Shown here in pieces: positions 7,075-14,580 of a stretch of DNA of 64,000 nucleotides. This DNA is from Iodobacter arcticus. GTDB lineage: Bacteria; Pseudomonadota; Gammaproteobacteria; Burkholderiales; Chitinibacteraceae. Position 1 is the first letter of the stretch; each line of letters opens with the position of its first letter. The stretch spans positions 114,758 through 178,757 of the forward strand of contig NZ_JBHTBQ010000027.1 of assembly GCF_042664895.1 (NCBI RefSeq), given 5' to 3'. A program made the translations under genes and the position numbers. The notes under the pieces were generated by a model. That model was not told the DNA's origin and made no database searches. It saw only the letters and a list, made by a program, of their open reading frames with translations.

Positions 7075-8240
7075 ACCTCACTCCTTTGGTATTCCTGCGG
7101 GGCAGTAGCAGGTGCGCGCAATTGATCGGGGATCTGAAACGCGCGTCCCGGATAAGGGCCTGCCCAGTGCTTTTGCAATGCTTCCATAAAAAACTCGCCA
7201 TACTCCCGCATAAAGCTCTCAGCAGTGTGCGAGCTATTGGCTAAACGGCTTTTCAAGCGAAAAATAAAGCGCAGTAAATCTAGCACCCAACCCCAGGCTT
7301 GCTTTTTTTGCAAACCAAGAAAATGCGCATTGCGACGCCCTAGCAGTTTTGTCATCAGCTCAGGCACAAGCCCCGCCGCCAGATCCGGTAAATTAGCCTG
7401 TAAAAAAGCAATATGGGCTTGAGTGAGCAAATGCCCGGCATCGGATGAACCAAAATTACGCCGTTCCAGCGCTTTCCATACTTCTCTGGCCTGGCTAGCG
7501 TTAACAGGCATGGCATCCGGATTAATCCCCAGCGCCCGGCCGATCACTCTCCATAAATAAAGCTGATCGTCTTCCTGCTTTTGGCTGACTTTTACACCCA
7601 ATACCCGCATGCCTTCAAGCGCCTGAAAAGAGAATGCCAGCATCGTGCCGATTAATTCTTCCTGATTAATTGGCATACCCCAATCTGCGTGCCAGCTATC
7701 TTGCGAGTCTCTTTGTTTGGAACGGGCAAAATGCCGGATGGCCGCGTGCATCAGGCGTACTTTCCGGATAGTAAGCAGGCCTTTCCCTTGAGGGCTAAGG
7801 CTACCCGGCTCGGCCACATTCAGAATAAAGCGCAGTGTTTCCGAGGCCCTGCGCTCAAAATGCCCACTCAGCTGGCCAGTAGCCGCCAATAGCTGCGCTC
7901 CGCCTACGCGGCCAGCATAGAGCACAGGCAACGAGCGGCACATCAGGCTAATACCAAAGGGGATTCCGTAAGCCGTAAAAAAGGATTGAGCGCGCTCCAG
8001 ACGGGCAAAATCTACCTCGTCAGACAAGCTGGCAGTGGCTTCTAAATAAGCCAGTAACTTAGGCGGGGTATCATCCGGCCAAGCTTTGTCTACATCAAGT
8101 TGAGCTAAAATCTGATTCGTCTTGCTGATGTTGCCAGCAAGGATAAGATCGCGCATACACTGATCAGCCAGCGGATCTGCGCTCATCTTCAGCTGGTCGA
8201 GTGTTGCATCAGACCAGATTGGGGCATTCATTCTTGACAT
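7071..8240 (-). CDS. Lcp/MpaB-like haem oxygenase (DUF2236)
   Basis: A 389-residue protein from the ATG at 8240 (a GTG one codon earlier is possible). The stretch 'RLMHAAIRHF' has Arg, His, Arg and His at offsets 0, 3, 7 and 8, which matches the R195/H198/R202/H203 pattern I recall for latex clearing protein LcpK30, where H198 is the proximal haem ligand. Upstream 'RRASETLRF' resembles the R-x-x-K-T segment, with Glu in place of the Lys. 'WGMPINQEELIGTMLAFSF' is also typical of DUF2236/MpaB proteins. Members cleave C=C bonds of isoprenoid chains (rubber, or the farnesyl tail in mycophenolate synthesis). There is no signal peptide, so a cytosolic or membrane-surface location is likely. The next gene is a terpene-cyclase homologue. 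Confidence 0.75.
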   Translation of the reverse strand: MSRMNAPIWSDATLDQLKMSADPLADQCMRDLILAGNISKTNQILAQLDVDKAWPDDTPPKLLAYLEATASLSDEVDFARLERAQSFFTAYGIPFGISLMCRSLPVLYAGRVGGAQLLAATGQLSGHFERRASETLRFILNVAEPGSLSPQGKGLLTIRKVRLMHAAIRHFARSKQRDSQDSWHADWGMPINQEELIGTMLAFSFQALEGMRVLGVKVSQKQEDDQLYLWRVIGRALGINPDAMPVNASQAREVWKALERRNFGSSDAGHLLTQAHIAFLQANLPDLAAGLVPELMTKLLGRRNAHFLGLQKKQAWGWVLDLLRFIFRLKSRLANSSHTAESFMREYGEFFMEALQKHWAGPYPGRAFQIPDQLRAPATAPQEYQRSEV

Positions 8241-8514
8241 CACAATTTTATTCTTATTCCTGCATCATAAATATTCATTAATAATGTAAGCAATCTACGC
8301 GGGCACAGGCCAATTTAGCCACTGCGGCCAAGCAAGCCTCAAAGAGATTGAAACATTAAGCTAAACTGAGCAAAATAATGCCATACGCATTTATAACGAC
8401 CCAATCGTCATTTTAGCGCAAATAATTACTGTTTTGTTATTTTATGTTTATTTTATAGAAAGTTTTTAATCATAAAAAGAAAACATATCGCATGCTTTTA
8501 CTAAGAAATATACC

Positions 8515-11265
8515 TTGAATATCCTGACAAATATTTTTTTAACCTTAAGCAGCATCCTGCTGTCTTTGCTATTGGCGGCCCCCGCCTCTGCCCTGATTGT
8601 GCGTGACAATCTGGCTGGCGCTCATCTCGAACAAGAATTACTGATATGGCAAGATCCCAGCAGAAATCTAGATCTTGAAGGAGTGGTTCAGCAACGTGAT
8701 GCAGGGCGCTTTCAAGTGCCAGCAGGGCTAATGCATACGCTTGGCTATTCACGGAATGCAATCTGGTTTTCTTTTAATCTGGAGAACCCCAGCGGGGGGG
8801 ATATCAGTAATTATCTGGAATATACCGAAGCACAAATTGGCGCAGTAAGCCTTTACACCCGCAACAAAGGCGAAAAAGCATGGCAGGTGCAACACTTTCG
8901 CACCGAGCAAAGCGGGCTAAGCAGGCCACTGGCAACGATCAGGCCGATTTTTTTGCAGAAAACTCCTGCTAAAACCAGCTTAGAAGTACTGATTAAAGTG
9001 GTGTACAGCGAGCATAAAGAGATGGCCGGGCCGGTTATGTCGGATATCCGGGTGTGGGGAGAGCGCAACTTTCTGCAAGCCAATAACCATGAAATGCTGT
9101 TCTGGGGAGCCATGCTCGGCATCATGCTCCTGATGTCTTTTGTGGCCCTTGCCGTTTTTTCTGCGGCAAGAGATCAAACTTTTCTTTTTTACGGCTTAAA
9201 GCTACTTGCACTCACGCTGGCCCATTTAAGTGCCACCGGCGTTTTACCCTTACTCTTATGGCAAGGGCACTATAGCCTGACGCTCTTATACACATTAAGC
9301 GGGCTGTATTATATTTTTTCGGCACAGTTTGTAAGGCTTTATCTAAAAACACCTCAAATCACCCCAAGGCTGGATATTGCACTCAAGGGCATTATTGCCT
9401 GTGGGGCGCTCAGCACGCTGGGTGCGCTCACAGGATTTATTCAATTTGCCCTGCTGGCTTTAGAAATCGGTGGCGTCGGCTTTTTGCTTTATGTGGCGGC
9501 CAGCCTTTATGCGGTGCGCTACGGCGTTTCGGGGGCTAGGTTATTTGCGCTTGCCTGGGCCATTTATACGATATCTATTATTGTTACTTGGGGTTTACGC
9601 GGGCTGGCGCTAATCGATCACAGCGCGTTTACTGCCCGCTTTAATTCAATCTCTATTGCCATTGAAGTCATTCTCTTTAGCACGGCCATGGCTTTGCGCG
9701 TGGCCGAAATCAACCGGCAAAAAGAGCGGCTGGAAAAAGCCTATCGCCTGCAGCTGGAAAGAGAAGCCTCTGAATTAGAAGCGCTAGTGATGCAACGCAC
9801 TCATGAGCTGGATTTAGCCCGCCGAGATGCTGAAGCCGCCAGCCTTGCCAAGAGCAATTTCTTAGCCCATGTAAGCCATGAAATCCGCACCCCGCTCACC
9901 TCGATTTTGGGCTATGTAGATCGCTTAAAACACGATACATCGCTTAATCCACCTCAATTACAAAGCCTGTTGCGCATTGCCGACAGCGGTGATTATTTAT
10001 TAAGCCTAATTGCTAATGTGCTTAATGTCAGCAAGCTGGAAGTCGGGCTGGCAGAGCTGGATGAAAGCACAATATCTATTGATGTGCTGATCAGGCAGCT
10101 GCAAGCCCTGTTTGAAGAACAAGCCAAATCTAAAGGGTTAGTTTTCAGTATTCAGTGCAGCTTAGAAGGCGATTTTGTCTTAGACGCAGGTAAGTTGCGG
10201 CAAATTTTAGTCAATCTGATCGGCAATGCCATTAAATTTACCGAAGCAGGCAGCGTGTGTTTAATACTCAGCGCTAGGCAGCAAGACAGCCAGTGCTTTA
10301 TGCGGGCAGAAGTCATCGATAGCGGGCCGGGCATTGCCGCCGAAGACTGCCAGAAAGTTTTCTCACCTTTCGAGCAAACATGGCTGGGTAAGCGTGCGGG
10401 AGGTGCTGGGCTGGGTTTATCTATTTGCAAAGATTTTGCAGAGCTAATGGGCGGCAATATTCAATTAAGCAGCAGCTTGGGCCACGGCGCGCACTTTACA
10501 GTGCAGGTGCCCGTACTCAATCAAGCCAGCAGCAGCAAACCCAATGTGCCTCTTAAAGCGATTGGGCGATTAGATGGACGACATATTCTAATTGCAGAAG
10601 ATCAAGAAATTAATCGTGAGCTATTAACCGACTTATTAATCAGCGTAGGAGCCAAAGTCAGTGCCTGCGAAGATGGCCTGAGCGCCCTCAGCACCTGGCG
10701 GAATCATTGTGATGCCGATACCATTTTGCTGGATTACCACATGCCCTTACTTAATGGCATGCAAGTCTCGCGCAGCATTCGGGCTTTGGGATTTAAAGGC
10801 CGCATTTTGCTCGTAAGCGCCGGACATTCACCGCAAGCAAATCAACTGGCAGCCGCAGGCATTGATCTGTGGATAGGCAAACCCTTTCATCGTGAATCAC
10901 TGTTTGCTGCCCTGCAAAACCAAACCGCCCCGCTGTACGAGCCAAAACCAGCGGTACTAGATCTGGAGCAAGCCGCAAGGGCCTTGGCTTATCCCATAGA
11001 AAAATGCGCCCATATGGCGCAAAAAGGCTTAGATAGAATCGGCCAGTTGCTTAGCATGCTGGAGCAAGAAAACAATCTGGAAACCCGCCAGCGCCATGTA
11101 CATAGTGCCAAAGGCATTGCCGGGCAAATTGCCGCAAACCAGCTGAGCGATAGCCTCAGCTTGCTGGAAAGCCAGCCCGATGATGCAACAATCAAGCAGC
11201 AAGTCATCGCCAACCATCAACTGGCGCTGGCTGCGCTGCAAAAATGGCAAGAACAAGTGTTTTAG
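8515..11265 (+). CDS. 7TMR-DISM hybrid sensor histidine kinase with receiver and HPt domains
   Basis: A 916-residue membrane kinase. The start is TTG at 8515, because upstream ATGs are out of frame, and it begins a signal peptide ending near 'AAPASA'. Residues about 27-170 form a 7TMR-DISM extracellular domain ('LGYSRNAIWFSFNL'), followed by seven membrane segments (about 190-395), a short coiled coil, HisKA with H455 ('AHVSHEIRTPL'), and HATPase_c ('LVNLIGNAIKF', 'GAGLGLSI'). A receiver domain follows with D740 ('LLDYHMPLLNG'), then an HPt domain with H863 ('HVHSAKG'). All phosphorelay residues are present. No separate response regulator is adjacent. It is divergent from the haem-oxygenase gene across about 270 bases. 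Ligands of DISM2 domains are thought to be carbohydrates or small molecules, which is not shown here. Confidence 0.92.
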   Translation: MNILTNIFLTLSSILLSLLLAAPASALIVRDNLAGAHLEQELLIWQDPSRNLDLEGVVQQRDAGRFQVPAGLMHTLGYSRNAIWFSFNLENPSGGDISNYLEYTEAQIGAVSLYTRNKGEKAWQVQHFRTEQSGLSRPLATIRPIFLQKTPAKTSLEVLIKVVYSEHKEMAGPVMSDIRVWGERNFLQANNHEMLFWGAMLGIMLLMSFVALAVFSAARDQTFLFYGLKLLALTLAHLSATGVLPLLLWQGHYSLTLLYTLSGLYYIFSAQFVRLYLKTPQITPRLDIALKGIIACGALSTLGALTGFIQFALLALEIGGVGFLLYVAASLYAVRYGVSGARLFALAWAIYTISIIVTWGLRGLALIDHSAFTARFNSISIAIEVILFSTAMALRVAEINRQKERLEKAYRLQLEREASELEALVMQRTHELDLARRDAEAASLAKSNFLAHVSHEIRTPLTSILGYVDRLKHDTSLNPPQLQSLLRIADSGDYLLSLIANVLNVSKLEVGLAELDESTISIDVLIRQLQALFEEQAKSKGLVFSIQCSLEGDFVLDAGKLRQILVNLIGNAIKFTEAGSVCLILSARQQDSQCFMRAEVIDSGPGIAAEDCQKVFSPFEQTWLGKRAGGAGLGLSICKDFAELMGGNIQLSSSLGHGAHFTVQVPVLNQASSSKPNVPLKAIGRLDGRHILIAEDQEINRELLTDLLISVGAKVSACEDGLSALSTWRNHCDADTILLDYHMPLLNGMQVSRSIRALGFKGRILLVSAGHSPQANQLAAAGIDLWIGKPFHRESLFAALQNQTAPLYEPKPAVLDLEQAARALAYPIEKCAHMAQKGLDRIGQLLSMLEQENNLETRQRHVHSAKGIAGQIAANQLSDSLSLLESQPDDATIKQQVIANHQLALAALQKWQEQVF

Positions 11266-11445
11266 CCACCAAGCCAAGTCATCGTCCCGTATTCTTTTAT
11301 GGGAAAACAGCTTGTTTATCTTAAGGCGGTAGTGATTTAAAATGACCTTTATCACGAGAGCCTGTTTGAAACGCGTATAATCCTTACAAATTCAGCGCTT
11401 AGCAGCGCCGAAAATACTCAAGCCCCAGCCGGGCTACTGCATTAA

Positions 11446-11488
11446 AAAACGGCCCGACAACACACTGTCTGGCCGTTTTATGTTTTTT
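11446..11488 (+). terminator. Isolated intrinsic terminator upstream of metN
   Basis: AAAACGGCC (11446-11454) pairs with GGCCGTTTT (11471-11479), extended by an inner GACA/TGTC pairing, then an ATGTTTTTT tail. It lies about 180 bases after the kinase stop and 150 before metN. A TATAAT (11376-11381) and a small AGCCC/GGGCT hairpin (11421-11435) precede it, so it may end a roughly 100-nt small RNA or act as a metN leader attenuator. It may equally be a late terminator for the kinase gene. Confidence 0.7.
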
Positions 11489-11640
11489 GCTACTTTACAT
11501 ATCATATTAAAGATTTTGGAATTATATGATTGGGCATTAAAATCACCACCTGCCTGCTTGCAGCTTGCTCTGAGCAGCTTAAAAAACGCCTGCCAAGGGC
11601 AATCAATTTTATAAATTAAGCCCACAAGGTTTGCATTACC

Positions 11641-12648
11641 GTGATTAAACTTGAAAACGTCAGCAAGGCATATCGGGTTGATGGCCGTGATATCCCGGCA
11701 CTTGCTGGTGTGTCTTTATCGGTTACAGCTGGTTCTGTATTTGGCATTATTGGTCATTCTGGCGCGGGTAAATCCACGCTGATTCGCCTAATCAATCTCT
11801 TAGAGCGCCCTACTGGCGGGCGCATTTTGCTAGATGGCGAGGATGTCACCGAGCTAAATGCCTCGGCCCTGCGTGGCCTGCGTCAGCAAGTAGGCATGAT
11901 TTTCCAGCATTTTAATTTGCTTGGCTCCAAAACCATAGCCGAAAACGTTGCCTTCCCCTTAAAAATTGCCGGCGCGCTCAATAAAGCGCAAATCGCGCAG
12001 CGCGTGGATGAATTGCTGGCGCTCGTGGGCCTCACCGATCATCGTGATAAATACCCGGCACAATTATCCGGCGGGCAAAAACAGCGCGTCGGTATTGCTC
12101 GCGCACTGGCTAATCGCCCTAAAGTGCTGCTCTGCGACGAAGCCACCAGCGCACTCGATCCGCAAACCACACAATCTGTTTTGCAATTATTGCTCGATAT
12201 TAATAAGCGGCTAGGACTGACTATTGTCTTAATCACCCATGAAATGGATGTCATCCGCAGTATTTGCGATCGCGTGGCGGTCATTGATGGCGGCTTGATT
12301 GTGGAAGAAGGCCCGGTCACGCAAGTATTCTTGCACCCCAAGCACCCAACCACCCGCCGCTTTGTATTTGAAGCCGAGCATATCGATGAAAACAAGCAGT
12401 ACGATGATTACCAGCATGTTGAAGGCAAAATCGTGCGCCTGACCTTTATTGGCGAATCGACTTACCAACCTATTCTTGGCTCGGTGGCCAGAGATTGCGC
12501 GGTAGATTTCAGTATTTTAGCTGGCCGTATCGAGCGAATTAAAGATACGCCTTGCGGCCAGCTTACCCTTGCCCTGAGCGGCCACGATGTAGACGCGGCT
12601 CTCGCCCGCTTTAGCGCGGAAGGGATCGATGTAGAGGTATTACGCTAA
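11641..12648 (+). CDS. metN: Methionine ABC importer, ATP-binding subunit
   Basis: A 335-residue ATPase starting at GTG 11641. It drives MetI/MetQ-dependent uptake of D- and L-methionine at the inner membrane. Walker A is 'GHSGAGKST', the signature is 'LSGGQKQRVGIARAL', and Walker B is 'VLLCDEATSALD', followed by the H-loop 'LITHEMD'. The C-terminal ~80 residues ('GKIVRLTFIGES' onward) form the NIL domain, which in E. coli MetN binds methionine and inhibits transport. The stop overlaps the metI start by one base, so the operon is coupled. Confidence 0.96.
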   Translation: MIKLENVSKAYRVDGRDIPALAGVSLSVTAGSVFGIIGHSGAGKSTLIRLINLLERPTGGRILLDGEDVTELNASALRGLRQQVGMIFQHFNLLGSKTIAENVAFPLKIAGALNKAQIAQRVDELLALVGLTDHRDKYPAQLSGGQKQRVGIARALANRPKVLLCDEATSALDPQTTQSVLQLLLDINKRLGLTIVLITHEMDVIRSICDRVAVIDGGLIVEEGPVTQVFLHPKHPTTRRFVFEAEHIDENKQYDDYQHVEGKIVRLTFIGESTYQPILGSVARDCAVDFSILAGRIERIKDTPCGQLTLALSGHDVDAALARFSAEGIDVEVLR

Positions 12649-13322
12649 TGGAATTCTTTAATCAACTGACCGCTAATATTGATTGGGTAGAAATCTGGCT
12701 GGCAGGGCAAGATACGCTGATGATGCTGGCAGGCTCTTTAGTATTTACGCTGGTGCTTGGCCTGCCGCTGGGTGTCTTGCTGTTTCTAACCGGCAAACGC
12801 CAGCTGCTTGATCAGCCTGCGGTTTACGGAGTTTTATCATTTCTGGTCAACGTGCTGCGCTCTGTGCCGTTTGTGATCTTACTGATTATCATGATCCCGT
12901 TTACAGTACTGATTGCAGGCACCTCACTGGGCGTAGCTGGCGCAATCCCGCCTTTGGTAGTCGGTGCCACGCCCTTCTTCGCCCGCTTAGTTGAAACCGC
13001 GCTGCGAGAAGTAGACCGTGGCATTATCGAAGCCACCCAATCTATGGGGGCGAGCACAAGGCAGATCGTATTTGGCGCCTTACTACCTGAAGCACTTCCG
13101 GGGATTTTAGCCGCCATTACCGTAACAGCCATTACCTTAGTCTCTTATGCAGCGATGTCAGGTGTGATCGGCGGCGGCGGCCTTGGGGACTTAGCGATTC
13201 GCTTTGGCTATCAGCGCTTTCAAACCGATGTGATGGTAGTAACGGTCATCTTGCTGCTGATACTGGTACAGATCTTACAAATGGTGGGCGATCGTTTGGT
13301 CACGCACTTTAGCCGCAAATAA
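12648..13322 (+). CDS. metI: Methionine ABC importer, permease subunit
   Basis: A 224-residue permease with five to six membrane segments, the usual MetI size. The coupling-helix motif region 'EATQSMGASTRQIVFGALLPEALPGILA' is characteristic of MetI/D-type importers and contacts MetN. 'SYAAMSGVIGGGGLGDLAIRFGYQRF' is a highly conserved MetI stretch. Its ATG shares one base with the metN stop (TAATG). It sits in the inner membrane and forms MetN2I2. Confidence 0.96.
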   Translation: MEFFNQLTANIDWVEIWLAGQDTLMMLAGSLVFTLVLGLPLGVLLFLTGKRQLLDQPAVYGVLSFLVNVLRSVPFVILLIIMIPFTVLIAGTSLGVAGAIPPLVVGATPFFARLVETALREVDRGIIEATQSMGASTRQIVFGALLPEALPGILAAITVTAITLVSYAAMSGVIGGGGLGDLAIRFGYQRFQTDVMVVTVILLLILVQILQMVGDRLVTHFSRK

Positions 13323-13414
13323 TCAGCCCGCATGATGGCCGAACTTTTGCTCTGATGAATGTCTTAAAACATGAACAGCTCTCTGGTGTTTACCTTTCTA
13401 GGAAATAAACTTTT

Positions 13415-14188
13415 ATGAAAAAGATCATTGCACTACTGACCGCGGCCTTAGCCTTTAATACCCAAGCCGCCGATACACTCACCATTGGTGCAACTGCTGT
13501 TCCTCATGCAGAACTGCTGGAATTTGTAAAACCACAGCTGGCTAAAGAAGGCGTAGAGCTAAAGATCAAAGTGTTTACCGATTACGTGCAGCCGAATGTG
13601 CAATTGGCAGAAAAACGCCTAGATGCTAATTTCTTCCAGCACAAGCCTTACTTGGATGAATTCAATAAAGGCAAAGGCACACGCTTGCAAAGTGTTGCTC
13701 TGGTGCATGTAGAGCCATTTGGCGCGTACTCCAGCAAAGTAAAATCACTCAAAGATTTGAGCGAAGGCGCAACCGTTGCCATTCCTAACGACGCCACCAA
13801 CGGCGGCCGCGCACTCTTGCTGCTGGAAAAAGCGGGCATTATTAAGCTAAAAGACAGCAAAAACATTCTGTCTACCAGCCGTGATATCGTAGAAAACAGC
13901 AAGAAGCTGAAATTCCGTGAGCTGGAAGCCGCCACCCTGCCACGCGTGCTGACTCAGGTTGATGTCGCCCTGATCAACACTAATTACGCACTTGCAGCCA
14001 ACCTTAACCCAAGCAAAGATGCACTGGCCATCGAAGGCGCACAATCACCTTACGCCAACATCCTGGTAGCCCGCCCGGATAACGCAGCCAGCCCGGCCAT
14101 GAAAAAACTGATCGCAGCCTTAAACAGCCCGGCAGTTAAAGCGTTTATCACCGAAAAATACAAAGGCGCGATTGTTCCAGCGTTTTAA
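13415..14188 (+). CDS. metQ: Methionine-binding protein of the MetNIQ importer
   Basis: A 257-residue NlpA/MetQ-family substrate-binding protein. The mature part begins near 'DTLTIGATAVPHAELLEFVKP'. Conserved binding residues lie in 'DYVQPN', 'LDANFFQHKPYLD', 'AIPNDATNGGRALLLLE' and 'ALINTNYAL'. Unlike E. coli MetQ, the signal peptide ('LLTAALAFNTQAAD') has no lipobox cysteine, so it should be cleaved by signal peptidase I and be free in the periplasm. The gene is 92 bases after metI and is followed by a strong terminator. Confidence 0.95.
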   Translation: MKKIIALLTAALAFNTQAADTLTIGATAVPHAELLEFVKPQLAKEGVELKIKVFTDYVQPNVQLAEKRLDANFFQHKPYLDEFNKGKGTRLQSVALVHVEPFGAYSSKVKSLKDLSEGATVAIPNDATNGGRALLLLEKAGIIKLKDSKNILSTSRDIVENSKKLKFRELEAATLPRVLTQVDVALINTNYALAANLNPSKDALAIEGAQSPYANILVARPDNAASPAMKKLIAALNSPAVKAFITEKYKGAIVPAF

Positions 14189-14210
14189 TGCTTGAATAGT
14201 TAATCCTTTA

Positions 14211-14243
14211 AAAACCCCAAGCTGCGAGGCTTGGGGTTTTTTT
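14211..14243 (+). terminator. Terminator of metNIQ
   Basis: AAAACCCCAAGC pairs with GCTTGGGGTTTT around a TGCGAG loop, followed by TTT. It lies 23 bases after the metQ stop. Confidence 0.9.
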
Positions 14244-14394
14244 ATGCCCGCTCCCCTGTCTCTGAATATTATCTTTCCCACATCAGATCAACCTAGCCTG
14301 TGGATAAATGATCGACTTGCTACGCCCAGACTCTCTTGCCTCATTTATTTTTAACAAAGTAAAAATTAAGAACTATCATCATTTTTAATATTTA

Positions 14395-14440
14395 TTAAAG
14401 TAAGTTTTTTGTAAATTAATTACAAATAAAACTTACTTAA
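14395..14440. repeat. A/T-rich extended palindrome upstream of the cupin-lectin gene
   Basis: TTAAAGTAAGTTTT and AAAACTTACTTAA face each other, and inside them TTGTAA pairs with TTACAA across ATTAA. Apart from one bulge the 46-base segment is self-complementary. It lies about 140 bases before the ATG at 14581 in a very A/T-rich stretch. It may be a regulator-binding site or a cruciform; the rest of the 390-base gap shows only the metQ terminator. Confidence 0.5.
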
Positions 14441-14580
14441 TGTAAATATTATTCTTTCAAAAAATAGAAATATTGGCGGGGTTTATTCACTTACCAAACC
14501 GTGTAAACCGATATATGCCTGCAATCGGCACTGTAATAATTCAAACCTGGCTAAGTACCAACAACTTTTAAGAGGTCAAC

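Noticed and set aside
11280..11640. A SAM riboswitch upstream of metN
   Set aside because: None of the known SAM aptamer features could be recognised; only a hairpin and a terminator are visible.
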